Positions 16,640-24,974 of a DNA stretch of 64,000 nucleotides are shown here, one piece after another (the first letter of the stretch is position 1; the number at the start of each line of letters is the position of its first letter). Location: positions 78,615 to 142,614 of the forward strand of contig JALHMF010000001.1 in assembly GCA_022844205.1 (NCBI GenBank), written 5' to 3'. The notes below the pieces were generated by a model. The model saw only the letters and a list, made by a program, of their open reading frames with translations, had not been told where the DNA came from and searched no databases. Position numbers and translations under genes: made by a program. The stretch is from Xanthobacteraceae bacterium. GTDB lineage: Bacteria > Pseudomonadota > Alphaproteobacteria > Rhizobiales > Xanthobacteraceae.

Positions 16640-17155
16640 TCAGGAAAGTTCGGCGATCAGCTTCCGCAGCGTTCCGAGGAACTGCTCCCGGTCACGCGGG
16701 CCGATGATGCTGTCGAGATTCCTGTCGTGCCGCTCGGCGCAGGCGGTCAGTTCCTTCAGCATGGACTCGCCTGCCGGCGTCAGCTCCAGCCGGTAGGAGC
16801 GCCGGTCGTTCTTCGGGCGTACGCGCTTGATCAGTTTACGCCGCTCCAGATCGTCGAGTACCGGCGATAACGTGGATTTGTCCCGCGAGTTCGCGCGCGA
16901 AAGTGCGGTCTGGCTGATGCCGGGATTGCGTCCGATCAGCAGCATGGTTGCGAAACGTCCCGGCCGCAACGCCATGCCTTTCGCCTCGCGCGTGAACGCC
17001 TGAAAGGAAGCCGTCTGCGCGAGCCGCAGATGGAATCCGATCCAGTTCTCAAGCGGACCGTAATCGACGTCGGTGTTGCCGGTGGCGTCCGCCGTTCTGC
17101 GCAACCGTGCATCGGCTCCGTTCGGCTTGCGTACGCGCGGCTTTCGCGGCGCCAT
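16640..17155 (-). CDS. MarR-family transcriptional regulator
   Basis: A 171-residue winged helix-turn-helix protein. After a basic N-terminus (APRKPRVRKPNG), the DNA-binding part spans about 75-145 with NPGISQTALSRANSRDKSTL, VLDDLERRKLIKR and the wing RPKNDRRSYRLELTPAG. MarR proteins are usually repressors released by small phenolic or aromatic ligands. It is cotranscribed with iorA-iorB and divergent from a TRAP transporter across a 178-base gap, so both units are plausible targets. The ligand may be an aromatic or indolic acid (inference). Confidence 0.88.
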   Translation of the reverse strand: MAPRKPRVRKPNGADARLRRTADATGNTDVDYGPLENWIGFHLRLAQTASFQAFTREAKGMALRPGRFATMLLIGRNPGISQTALSRANSRDKSTLSPVLDDLERRKLIKRVRPKNDRRSYRLELTPAGESMLKELTACAERHDRNLDSIIGPRDREQFLGTLRKLIAELS

Positions 17156-17333
17156 CGAATACCCCTAACAACTTGAAATCACATTAGATTCAGGATCAGA
17201 AGATCCCGTTCCAGACGAGATGGTTTTAGTACCAACGATCGCGCTTTACAACCCGCCCGCCATGAGGCTGAATCGTGAAAACACCGGACAAAAAAATCCG
17301 GGCAAAAAACAAAATTCAGGGAGGAATCAAAGA
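17156..17333. promoter_or_regulatory. divergent control region marR / TRAP transporter
   Basis: This 178-base gap must hold promoters for both directions. A perfect short dyad GGATC-AGAA-GATCC lies at 17193-17206, and TGAAATC...GATTCA at 17174-17192 is an imperfect dyad of MarR-site size. AGGGAGG at 17318-17324 is the ribosome site for the substrate-binding protein. Operator assignments are visual only. Confidence 0.35.
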
Positions 17334-18368
17334 ATGCGTTCCGTAAAAATTTCCGGCTTGCTTGTGGCCGTTGTCTTGCCTGTTTTGCTGGCCATCGGCG
17401 GCGCGGCATTCGCGCAGGACAAGACGATTGAACTGAAGCTGGCGCATTGGGTGCCGCCGGCGCATCCGCTGCAGAAGGCGATGGAAGAGTGGGGCGCTTC
17501 GATCGAGAAGGCTTCGAACGGCACGATCAAGTCAAAAGTCTTTCCGGCACAGCAGCTCGGCAAGGCCGAAGACCACTACGACATGGCACGCGACGGAATC
17601 GCCGACGTAACCTACATCAACCCGGGCTATCAGCCCGGCCGCTTTCCGGTCATCGCGGCCGGCGAACTGCCATTCCTGATGACGAATGCCAAGGGCGGCT
17701 CGCAGGCGCTCGACGGCTGGTATCGCCAGCATGCCGCGGCGGAAATGAAGGACGTGAAATTCTGTCTCGCCTTCGTGCACGATCCGGGCGCGCTGCATTC
17801 CAAGAAGAAGATTTCCTCTCCTTCCGAAATCAGCGGCATGAAGATCCGCCCGGCACACGCCACCATGGCGGCATACATGACGAGCCTTGGCGGCACCAAC
17901 GCCTTTGGCAGCGCGCCGCAGGCGCGTGAAATGCTGGAGAAGGGTGTCGCCGACGCGATCACCTTCCCGTGGGGTTCGATCCTCCTGTTCAAGATCGACC
18001 AGATAACCAAGTTCCACATGGACGTGCCGCTCTACGCGACCACCTTCGCCTGGGTGATGAACAAGGCCGTCTACGAGCAAATGTCGGCCTCGCAGAAGAA
18101 AGTGATCGACGACCACTGCTCGCCCGAGTGGGCGCTTAAGGTCGCAAGCCCGTGGGCGGACTATGAAGCGGCGGGCCGTGACAAGCTCCGCAACGCAGAG
18201 GGCCACGAGGTCTACAAGATCACCGACGCGCAACTCAACGAGTGGAAGAAAGCGGCGGAACCGCTCGCGGCCAAGTGGGCGGAAGGCGCCAAGAAAGCCG
18301 GCATCGATGCCGACAAGGCGCTCAACGATCTGAAGGCTGCGCTCGCGAAAAACAGCGCCAGCTTCTGA
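17334..18368 (+). CDS. TRAP transporter periplasmic substrate-binding protein (DctP family)
   Basis: A 344-residue solute receptor with a Sec signal (KISGLLVAVVLPVLLAIGG ending AFAQ). The mature protein opens IELKLAHWVPPAHPLQKAME, the usual DctP start, and contains MKIRPAHATMAAYMTSLGG with the arginine (around residue 180) that normally clamps a carboxylate. I start at ATG 17334, which has AGGGAGG ten bases upstream, instead of an upstream in-frame start at 17220 that would bury the signal. It delivers a carboxylic acid to the membrane pair encoded next. Linkage to MarR and indolepyruvate oxidoreductase suggests an aromatic acid, unproven. Confidence 0.9.
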   Translation: MRSVKISGLLVAVVLPVLLAIGGAAFAQDKTIELKLAHWVPPAHPLQKAMEEWGASIEKASNGTIKSKVFPAQQLGKAEDHYDMARDGIADVTYINPGYQPGRFPVIAAGELPFLMTNAKGGSQALDGWYRQHAAAEMKDVKFCLAFVHDPGALHSKKKISSPSEISGMKIRPAHATMAAYMTSLGGTNAFGSAPQAREMLEKGVADAITFPWGSILLFKIDQITKFHMDVPLYATTFAWVMNKAVYEQMSASQKKVIDDHCSPEWALKVASPWADYEAAGRDKLRNAEGHEVYKITDAQLNEWKKAAEPLAAKWAEGAKKAGIDADKALNDLKAALAKNSASF

Positions 18369-18387
18369 TCGCAAGACGGGGGCCGGC

Positions 18388-18894
18388 GTGAGCCGCCTGA
18401 TTGAACGGCTGATCGACTACACGGAGAAGGCGGCGGGGATCTTCCTCGCCGCCATCACCGTTTTGATCTTCTCAAGCATCACCTTGAGAGGCACGCTCGG
18501 CTTCACCATCCCCGAATGGTACGACCTTTCGCGCCTGATGCTCGGCGTCTGCATTTTCTGGGGCATCGCGGCGACGAGCTATCGCAACGATCACATCAAG
18601 GTGGACATCTTCTGGGAGTGGCTCGGCCCGCGGGGCCGCCGCTGGCTCGATGTGTTCGCAACGCTCGTGCTGCTCGGCTCCCTTGCCGTTTTCTCCTGGA
18701 TGCTGATGCAAAAAGTTGGCAGCGGCTATCGCAGCGGCGAGCAGACTTTCGATCTGCGGATTCGCATCTGGCCGTTTCATTTCGTTGCCGCCTGCGGAAT
18801 TTTCTTCGCGACGCTCTTGGTGCTGATCCGTCTCGCGCGCCTGCTCACCGGCTATCAAGAACCTGAACGTAAACCGATACAGCCGATCGAGTGA
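18388..18894 (+). CDS. TRAP transporter small permease (DctQ family)
   Basis: A 168-residue membrane protein with four hydrophobic helices (about 15-35, 47-63, 85-110, 128-150). The GTG start at 18388 lies 19 bases after the receptor gene. EWYDLSRLMLGVCIFWGIA and RNDHIKVDIF are typical of the small subunit. It forms the permease with the following large subunit; transport is driven by a sodium or proton gradient. Confidence 0.88.
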   Translation: MSRLIERLIDYTEKAAGIFLAAITVLIFSSITLRGTLGFTIPEWYDLSRLMLGVCIFWGIAATSYRNDHIKVDIFWEWLGPRGRRWLDVFATLVLLGSLAVFSWMLMQKVGSGYRSGEQTFDLRIRIWPFHFVAACGIFFATLLVLIRLARLLTGYQEPERKPIQPIE

Positions 18895-18900
18895 GGGCAG

Positions 18901-20205
18901 ATGAGCCGCAGCGAAATGATCGGGCTGATGGGTTTCGTCGTCCTGTTCGGACTGATGATGCTGCGCGTGCCGATCGGCATCGCGATGGGCATTGTCGGCG
19001 TCGGCGGGTTCGCGATGCTGACTTCGCTGACCCCCGCGCTTAATCTTCTCGCGCAATCTCCGCTCCGGCAGTCGACCGACTGGGATCTCGCGGTGATTCC
19101 GATGTTCATCCTGATGGGTGCGTTCGCGACCGCTTCCGGCATGAGCCGGGAATTATTCCGCGCGAGCAACGCATGGATTGGGCACCGGCGCGGCGGGCTC
19201 GCGATGGCGACCATCACGGCCTGCGCGGGCTTTGCCGCCATCAACGGCTCGTCGGTGGCGACCGCCGCCACGATGACGCAAGTAGCGCTGCCGGAAATGC
19301 GCAAGGCCGGCTACCAGCCGGGTTTCGCCGCGGGTGTAGTCGCTGCCGGCGGCACACTCGGCATCATGATCCCGCCGTCGGTGATTTTCGTTCTCTACGG
19401 AATTCTCACCGAAACCGATATTTCCAAACTGCTGGTGGCAGGCGTCCTCCCCGGGATTCTGGGAACGATCCTCTACATCAACGCCATCCAGATTTACGGC
19501 ATCTTTCAACCCGGAACGATGCCAAGGGGCGCACGCGCGCCGTGGTCCGAGAAGATGGCGTCGCTGAGAGACATCTGGGCGACCGTGCTGCTGTTCGGCT
19601 TCTGCATGGGAGGCATGTATTTCGGCCTTTTCACCGCCACCGAAGCCGGCGGCATGGGTGCTGGCGGCGCGTTCCTGATCGGCTTGCTGCGCGGGCGGCT
19701 CGGCCTGAAGAACACGGTAGAATGCCTCGTCAACAGCATCCGCACCACGGCGGCGATTTTCACCATCGTGATCGGCGCCTTTCTGTTCGGCTACTTCCTC
19801 GTCATCACGCAGGCGGCACAGCATTTCAGCTCGTTCCTGCTGAGCCTGCCGATCGGACCTTACGGCGTGCTGACGCTCATCATCCTGATGTACATCCTGC
19901 TGGGCGCGATCATGGACGAGCTGGCGATGATCCTGCTCACCGTGCCGATCATCTTTCCGGTGGTGACGCAACTCGGCTTCGACCCGATCTGGTTCGGGGT
20001 CATTATTGTCATGGTGGTCGGACTCGGCATGATCATGCCTCCGATCGGGATGAACGTATTCGTGATCAATTCTCTCGCGCGCGACGTGTCGCTGGTCGCG
20101 ATCTATCGCGGCGTGACACCGTTTATTCTTTCGGATTTCTTGCGGCTGTTCCTGCTCGTCGTCTTTCCCTGGCTTTCGCTGTTCCTGCCGTCGCAGATGA
20201 AGTAG
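18901..20205 (+). CDS. TRAP transporter large permease (DctM family)
   Basis: A 434-residue transport subunit with about 12 hydrophobic segments. The family segments are TACAGFAAINGSSVATAATM, GYQPGFAAGVVAAGGTLGIM (about 135-155) and IPPSVIFVLYGILTE (about 158-172). ELAMILLTVPIIFPV and GMIMPPIGMNVFVIN form the second repeat. It lies six bases after the small subunit gene. The stop is 14 bases from the convergent end of the next ABC operon. Confidence 0.92.
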   Translation: MSRSEMIGLMGFVVLFGLMMLRVPIGIAMGIVGVGGFAMLTSLTPALNLLAQSPLRQSTDWDLAVIPMFILMGAFATASGMSRELFRASNAWIGHRRGGLAMATITACAGFAAINGSSVATAATMTQVALPEMRKAGYQPGFAAGVVAAGGTLGIMIPPSVIFVLYGILTETDISKLLVAGVLPGILGTILYINAIQIYGIFQPGTMPRGARAPWSEKMASLRDIWATVLLFGFCMGGMYFGLFTATEAGGMGAGGAFLIGLLRGRLGLKNTVECLVNSIRTTAAIFTIVIGAFLFGYFLVITQAAQHFSSFLLSLPIGPYGVLTLIILMYILLGAIMDELAMILLTVPIIFPVVTQLGFDPIWFGVIIVMVVGLGMIMPPIGMNVFVINSLARDVSLVAIYRGVTPFILSDFLRLFLLVVFPWLSLFLPSQMK

Positions 20206-20219
20206 CCGCGCGCCGCGCC

Positions 20220-20960
20220 TCAGTCGCGCGGGGGCGAGAGCAGCTTCGTGCGTGAGCCGCCGCCGAGATAGGCGTCGATCACCGCCGGGTCGTAGCGCAG
20301 GCCGGCGGCCGGTCCCTTGTCCACCACGCGGCCGATTTCGATCAGGATCGCCTGCTCGGCGATCTTCAACGACTGCAGCGCATTCTGCTCGACGAGCAAC
20401 ACGCCGACGCCGCGGTCTGCGATCTTGCGGATGGTTTTGAACAGTTCGATGGTCAGCACCGGAGACAGACCGAGCGACGGCTCATCGAGCAGCAAGTAGG
20501 CGGGCGCCGACATCAATGCGCGGCCGATCGCAAGCATCTGCTGCTCGCCGCCGCTCATGGTCTGTGCGGCCTGCTTCCGGCGCTCGTTCAGACGCGGGAA
20601 GATGCGGAAAATCGACTCCAGCCGCTGCTGCAATTCTTCCTTGTCGTCGGACACGAACCCGCCGAGCGCCAGATTGTCCTCCACCGACATGTCGGGGAAC
20701 AGGCCGCGGCCCTGCGGCACGGTCGCGAGGCGAAGCTGCACGCGGAGATGCGGCGGCTCATTTGTAATGTCGCGCCCGTCGAGTTTGATCGACCCGTTGG
20801 CGAGCGGCACCATGCCGGAGAGCGCGTTGACGAGCGTCGTCTTGCCGGCACCGTTGGAGCCGAGTACGACGGTTAAAGTTCCCCGCTCGATTTTGAGCGA
20901 AACGTTCTCCAGCGCGACGTGGCGGCCGTAAATGACGGAGAGATCGGTGGTTTCGATCAT
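20220..20960 (-). CDS. livF: branched-chain amino acid-type ABC transporter ATPase LivF
   Basis: A 246-residue ATPase: Walker A GSNGAGKTTL at about residue 35, signature MSGGEQQM, Walker B YLLLDEPSLGL, and the H-loop replaced by the usual LivF-type VEQNA. The LivF type is shown by RLATVPQGRGLFPDMSVEDN. It is the last gene of the minus-strand livK-livHM-livG-livF string and overlaps the livG stop by four bases. These systems import branched-chain amino acids but in Rhizobiales often carry aromatic acids, amides or urea, so the substrate is open. Confidence 0.9.
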   Translation of the reverse strand: MIETTDLSVIYGRHVALENVSLKIERGTLTVVLGSNGAGKTTLVNALSGMVPLANGSIKLDGRDITNEPPHLRVQLRLATVPQGRGLFPDMSVEDNLALGGFVSDDKEELQQRLESIFRIFPRLNERRKQAAQTMSGGEQQMLAIGRALMSAPAYLLLDEPSLGLSPVLTIELFKTIRKIADRGVGVLLVEQNALQSLKIAEQAILIEIGRVVDKGPAAGLRYDPAVIDAYLGGGSRTKLLSPPRD

Positions 20961-21688
20961 GCGTCCTCTCCAAGATAGACGCGGATCACTTCGCGGTTGG
21001 CGAGCGCGTCGTCCGGATGACCGCTCGCGATCACGCGGCCTGCGTTCAGCACGATCACTCTTTCACACAAAGAGCGGATCGCATGCATGACGTGTTCGAC
21101 CAGCACCACCGTCAGCCCTTCCTTGTGCAGCGAGCGCACGAGGGTGATTCCGTGCTCAAGCTCGCTCGGGTTCAGGCCTGCAAGCCATTCGTCGAGCAAC
21201 AGCAAATCCGGCGCGCAGGCAAGCGCGCGGGCAAGTTCGATACGCTTCTGATCGAAATAGGTGAGGGAGTCGACATAGGCATCGCGGCTGGCCTGAAACT
21301 CGACGCGGTCGAGCAGGCGCTCCGCCTCACCGCGCGCGGCACCGATGCCAAGCCGCCGCTTGCCGTACATCGCCGCCACCGCCACATTATCGAGAGCGGA
21401 GAGCGCGTCGGGTACGCGCACAAGCTGGAATGTGCCGGCTGTGCCGGAGCGGCAGATCGATTCCGGCGTTTTGCCGGAAATGCGTTTTCCGTCTTTACGA
21501 ATTTCTCCGGAGGAGGGCGAGAGGCGTCCGGAGATGACGTTCAGGAGCGTCGTCTTGCCGGAACCGTTCGGCCCGATCAGACCCACGATCTCGCCGCGCT
21601 CGATCTTGAACGTGACATTGTCCACGGCGACGAGGCCGCCGAAATGGCGCGTGAGGTTTCCGACTTCGAGGAGCGGATCCCGGCTCAT
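20957..21688 (-). CDS. livG: branched-chain amino acid-type ABC transporter ATPase LivG (variant motifs)
   Basis: A 243-residue ATPase starting MSRDPLLEVGNLTRHFGG, with Walker A GPNGSGKTTLLNVISG. The start at 21688 overlaps the fused permease stop (ATGA, 21685-21688); an upstream in-frame start at 21877 would merely read the permease end in another frame. Two motifs are unusual: the ABC signature reads LTYFDQKRIELARAL instead of LSxGQQR, and the Walker B tail is LLLDEWLAGL instead of DEP. The LivG-specific long loop around the Q-loop (GTAGTFQLVRVPDALSALDN) is present. Probably active, since the catalytic Glu and the Walker A lysine are kept. Confidence 0.88.
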   Translation of the reverse strand: MSRDPLLEVGNLTRHFGGLVAVDNVTFKIERGEIVGLIGPNGSGKTTLLNVISGRLSPSSGEIRKDGKRISGKTPESICRSGTAGTFQLVRVPDALSALDNVAVAAMYGKRRLGIGAARGEAERLLDRVEFQASRDAYVDSLTYFDQKRIELARALACAPDLLLLDEWLAGLNPSELEHGITLVRSLHKEGLTVVLVEHVMHAIRSLCERVIVLNAGRVIASGHPDDALANREVIRVYLGEDA

Positions 21689-23505
21689 GGCTGCGCGTTC
21701 CCGCGGCTTTTCCATTTTCGCCAACGCTCCTGCACGAGGCCGAGGATGCCGTCCGGAATGAAGAACACGATGAATAGGAAGCAAAGCCCGAGCACGATGC
21801 TGAAGTAGCTCGGCACCGTCACCGACAGGAAATCCGAAATCAGCACCAGCGGAATCACGCCGAGCACCGGTCCCCACACCGATGTGGCACCTCCTAATAG
21901 CGCCATGATCACGGTGAGAAACGAGATGTTCGGATTGAATGCGATGGTGGTGTCCATGTAACTCCAGCGCGGCGCCATGATGCCCCCCGCCAGCGTCATC
22001 ACGAGTGCGCTCACCACAAAGGTGCCGAGCTTCAGCGCGGTGGTGTTGATGCCGATTTGGCGCGCGACGGTTTCATCGGCGCCGAGCGTCTTCAGCGCAA
22101 AACCCATGCGGCTTCTGTCGCGAATGATCCAGACAATGAAGATGAACGCGCACAAAGCGAGCAATTGATAGTAGATTTGCTCATTGGTGATGGTGAGAAA
22201 GAGATAACGTCCCGCCTTCTGCGCGATGCTGAATTCGTACCAGGTAACGACTTCACGGATCAGCGCCGCCAGGCCGAACGTGAAGATCACGAAATACATG
22301 TCCTTCAGCCGCAGCGTTGCGAGGCCGATAAAGGCGGAGAGCACGATGCCAACACCGGCGGCAACGCCGAGCGCCTGCCAGTAGCCGAGCGGTTCGGCCA
22401 GCACCGCGATGGTGTAAGAGCCGATACCGAAGAAGGCGGAAGCGGCGAGCGAGATGTAGCGTGTCGGCCCCGAGAAGAACGCCCAGCCGGTCGCGAGCGC
22501 CGTGTACATCAGGATGTTGATGAGCAGCGAGAGCCAGTAGGCCTCGACATAACGGGGAACGGCCACGAGCGCGGCAAGGGCTAGAAGCGCGAACAGTTCC
22601 TTTGGAAACGTGAACGAAGTGCCGCCGCCCGCGCGCGCATTGCCGCCGAACAATCCCTGCGGCCTCCAGAGCAGCACCACTGAAAAAAGCGCGAAGTTGA
22701 TCGCGGTGATGAGGCCCGGCGAAAGCAGCAGCGCGCCGAAGGTTTCGGCCATGCCCAGCATGAAGGCCGCGATCAAGCCGCCAAGCACATGGCCGATGCC
22801 GCCCATGGTAACGACGATCAGCGCCTTCATGGTGTAGGCGCCGCCGAGCGTCGGGTTCACGGCGACGAAGGTGGAAAGCAGCAAGCCCGCCACGGCCGCG
22901 AGCGCACCGCCGGCGGCGAACGCAATCGCGCTGTAGCGCTTCACGTCGATGCCGACGAGCGGGGACGCGGATGGATTGCTCGCGATCGAGCGGAGCGCGC
23001 GGCCGGTCTTGGAGTAGCGCAGCGCCAGATAGACGCCGATGGCGAGCACAAGCGCGGCTACGAGCGTCAGCAGCCGGTTCGCGGTCATGCCGACGCCGAC
23101 AACCGTCACCGGCATCGACAAAAACGAATAGGCGCGGTCGGTGCCGCCCCAGAGCACGAGTGCAATGCCCTGCAAAACGAACAAGAGACCGAAGGTGGAG
23201 AGCAGCGAATCCACCTCGCGCTTGCCGGGATTGCGGGTGCGCGAAAGCAGCGGATAGAGGACGTAATTGAACAAGGCGAGCGAGCCGAGGAACGCAGCGG
23301 GCACGGCGACGAACAGCGTCACCAGCGGCGAAAGACTGAGCAGTGAGAATCCCCAGAACGCGGCATAGCCCGCGAGCATCAGGAATTCGCCGTAGGCAAG
23401 ATTGAGTACGCGCGCGACGCCGTATTGCAGATTGAGGCCGATCGCGATCAGCGCGTAGATGCCACCGACCACAAGGCCGGCCATCAGGAAGTCCAAAAGA
23501 ACCAT
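21685..23505 (-). CDS. fused LivH-LivM permease of branched-chain amino acid-type ABC transporter
   Basis: One continuous 606-residue membrane protein. Residues 1-290 are a LivH permease (LVVGGIYALIAIGLNLQYGV; LNLAYGEFLMLAGYAAF; GRALRSIASNPSASPLVGI as the ATPase-coupling loop). Residues about 305-600 are a LivM permease (YISLAASAFFGIGSYTIAVL; MGFALKTLGADETVARQIGI as the second coupling loop; MTLAGGIMAPRWSYMD). No internal stop or frameshift is present, so the usual two genes are truly fused. The linker around residues 288-305 is short and hydrophilic (GNARAGGGTSFTFPK). Confidence 0.9.
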   Translation of the reverse strand: MVLLDFLMAGLVVGGIYALIAIGLNLQYGVARVLNLAYGEFLMLAGYAAFWGFSLLSLSPLVTLFVAVPAAFLGSLALFNYVLYPLLSRTRNPGKREVDSLLSTFGLLFVLQGIALVLWGGTDRAYSFLSMPVTVVGVGMTANRLLTLVAALVLAIGVYLALRYSKTGRALRSIASNPSASPLVGIDVKRYSAIAFAAGGALAAVAGLLLSTFVAVNPTLGGAYTMKALIVVTMGGIGHVLGGLIAAFMLGMAETFGALLLSPGLITAINFALFSVVLLWRPQGLFGGNARAGGGTSFTFPKELFALLALAALVAVPRYVEAYWLSLLINILMYTALATGWAFFSGPTRYISLAASAFFGIGSYTIAVLAEPLGYWQALGVAAGVGIVLSAFIGLATLRLKDMYFVIFTFGLAALIREVVTWYEFSIAQKAGRYLFLTITNEQIYYQLLALCAFIFIVWIIRDRSRMGFALKTLGADETVARQIGINTTALKLGTFVVSALVMTLAGGIMAPRWSYMDTTIAFNPNISFLTVIMALLGGATSVWGPVLGVIPLVLISDFLSVTVPSYFSIVLGLCFLFIVFFIPDGILGLVQERWRKWKSRGNAQP

Positions 23506-23564
23506 CGTGCGTACTCGTTACTCTAACTTACGAACTACACGGTCGCGCCGAGGCCTCTTGGATG

Positions 23565-23592
23565 CCGGGCCCGCTTTGAGTCGCGGGCCCGG
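23565..23592 (-). other. hairpin between substrate-binding gene and permease genes
   Basis: CCGGGCCCGC and GCGGGCCCGG form a perfect 10-base stem with an 8-base loop, only 13 bases beyond the livK-like stop and before the livHM start. On the minus strand it is followed by GGCATCC without a long T-run. This fits a partial terminator or 3' stabiliser that makes receptor mRNA more abundant than permease mRNA. Confidence 0.6.
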
Positions 23593-23604
23593 AATTCGGC
23601 GGAC

Positions 23605-24807
23605 TTACTTGACTTGCGGAGCTTTGGCGCCCGGCATGTCTGTGGGTGCAACACCATAGAACTCGCCGTTCTGCCACTGGCCGACCCACCAGACTTTCCG
23701 CAGCACACCGTTATCGAGCTTGGTGTCGCCGAGTATGGTCTTGAAGGTGCCGTCCTTGATGGTGGCCACGATCTTGGCGCGGTCGATTTCTCCGACCTGC
23801 TCGATCGCTTGCTGAAGCACCTGGAGCGAAGCGTAGGTGTTGGAGCTGGCCCAGCGGTCCGGCTCTTGACCCTTGTTCACTTCCTTGTGCTTCGCGACCC
23901 ATTCCTTCACGCCCGGGCCGTCCGGATTCCAGCCGCCCAGACCGAAGATGCCGTTCACCTTGTCGCCGAACTTGCCCTTGAAGGTCGGGAACGCGGCACC
24001 GACGGAGAGGAACTTGATCTTCGGATTATATTCGTTCGCCGCGGTCTGCTCGGCGAGCATGAACGTGTCCGGCGGATAGGAGAAGGCGATCATCGTGTCG
24101 GCGCCGGATGCCTTTGCGGCCTTAATCTGTGCCGAAAGGTCGGAGACGCCGAGCGGATAGCTCGTCTCGTAGGAGAGCTTGAAGCCGGCTTTCGCGAGCA
24201 ATGGCTTGGTCGTGTTCGAGAATTCCGAACCGAACGGATGTTGCACCACGAAGAGCGCGACGCTGTCGTTGATCGTGCCTTTCTTGCGGAGGCCGTCGAG
24301 CATGTTGACGATGGCGTTGGCGCCGTCGCCCGGCATGCCGAGATACCAGAAGGTCGTCGGGAAGCGGCCGACGAGTTCGGGAATCTTGTCGGAGTTGCCG
24401 GTGCCGACGAGATGCGGATAGCCGTATTTGGCGAAAATCGGAGCGGCCTGAAGATTCGGGCCGGTGCCCCACGGCGAGAGAACCAGGTCAACCTTGTCTA
24501 CCGTCATCAGGCGCTCGACGAGGCGCACCATGTCTTCGTTGTTGGAGCGGTCGTCGATCTCGGTGACTTCGATCGGGATGCGCTTGCCGTATTTTTTCAG
24601 CATCAGGCCGCCGGCCTTGTTCACCTCATCGACCCAGAGGCGATAGTTCGGCACGGTGGTCAGCATCGCGCCGGCCGATTGCGGGCCGGAGAGCGAGATG
24701 ACGTAGCCGACCTTGATGGTTTTTGGTTCTTGCGCGGAAGCGCCGCCGGCGAGCGCGATGCCCGCCGCGATCACGACCGCGGAAATCAGACGAAATGCAG
24801 TCCGCAT
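23605..24807 (-). CDS. livK: branched-chain amino acid-type ABC transporter substrate-binding protein
   Basis: A 400-residue periplasmic receptor with a Sec signal (FRLISAVVIAAGIALAGG, cleavage after ASAQ). Mature start EPKTIKVGYVISLSGPQSAG is typical of the type-I fold Peripla_BP_6 family; DDRSNNEDMVRLVERLM and LVGTGNSDKIPE follow. The start at 24807 is chosen for AGGGAGG six bases upstream; a frame opening at 24861 has no such site and would place 18 residues before the signal. First gene of the liv-type operon. Ligand unknown. Confidence 0.88.
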   Translation of the reverse strand: MRTAFRLISAVVIAAGIALAGGASAQEPKTIKVGYVISLSGPQSAGAMLTTVPNYRLWVDEVNKAGGLMLKKYGKRIPIEVTEIDDRSNNEDMVRLVERLMTVDKVDLVLSPWGTGPNLQAAPIFAKYGYPHLVGTGNSDKIPELVGRFPTTFWYLGMPGDGANAIVNMLDGLRKKGTINDSVALFVVQHPFGSEFSNTTKPLLAKAGFKLSYETSYPLGVSDLSAQIKAAKASGADTMIAFSYPPDTFMLAEQTAANEYNPKIKFLSVGAAFPTFKGKFGDKVNGIFGLGGWNPDGPGVKEWVAKHKEVNKGQEPDRWASSNTYASLQVLQQAIEQVGEIDRAKIVATIKDGTFKTILGDTKLDNGVLRKVWWVGQWQNGEFYGVAPTDMPGAKAPQVK

Positions 24808-24912
24808 TTTTTCCTCCCTAGGATCATGGTGGCAGATCGTTACGGAAGCCTTGTCTGCCATTTTTGATATTGTTGGATTCCCTACCTTCCCCCTGAAAAG
24901 GGGTCAAGAAAT

Positions 24913-24937
24913 GGGACCGAAACTGGTTATCGGTCCC
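24913..24937 (-). terminator. hairpin downstream of the TctAB gene
   Basis: GGGACCGA (24913-24920) and TCGGTCCC (24930-24937) pair perfectly over eight bases with a 9-base loop. On the minus strand it lies 38 bases after the tctAB stop and is followed by ATTTCTTGACCCCTTTT, so it may be a weak terminator or a leader structure ahead of livK. Confidence 0.4.
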
Positions 24938-24974
24938 GCAGATTCCCGAAAACGGGTGGCAGGTTAAAACCGGC

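Noticed and set aside
14744-16870. Open frame of 708 codons on the plus strand opposite iorA
   Set aside because: Antisense shadow of a clear thiamine-diphosphate enzyme; it also runs across the iorA-marR junction without domains.
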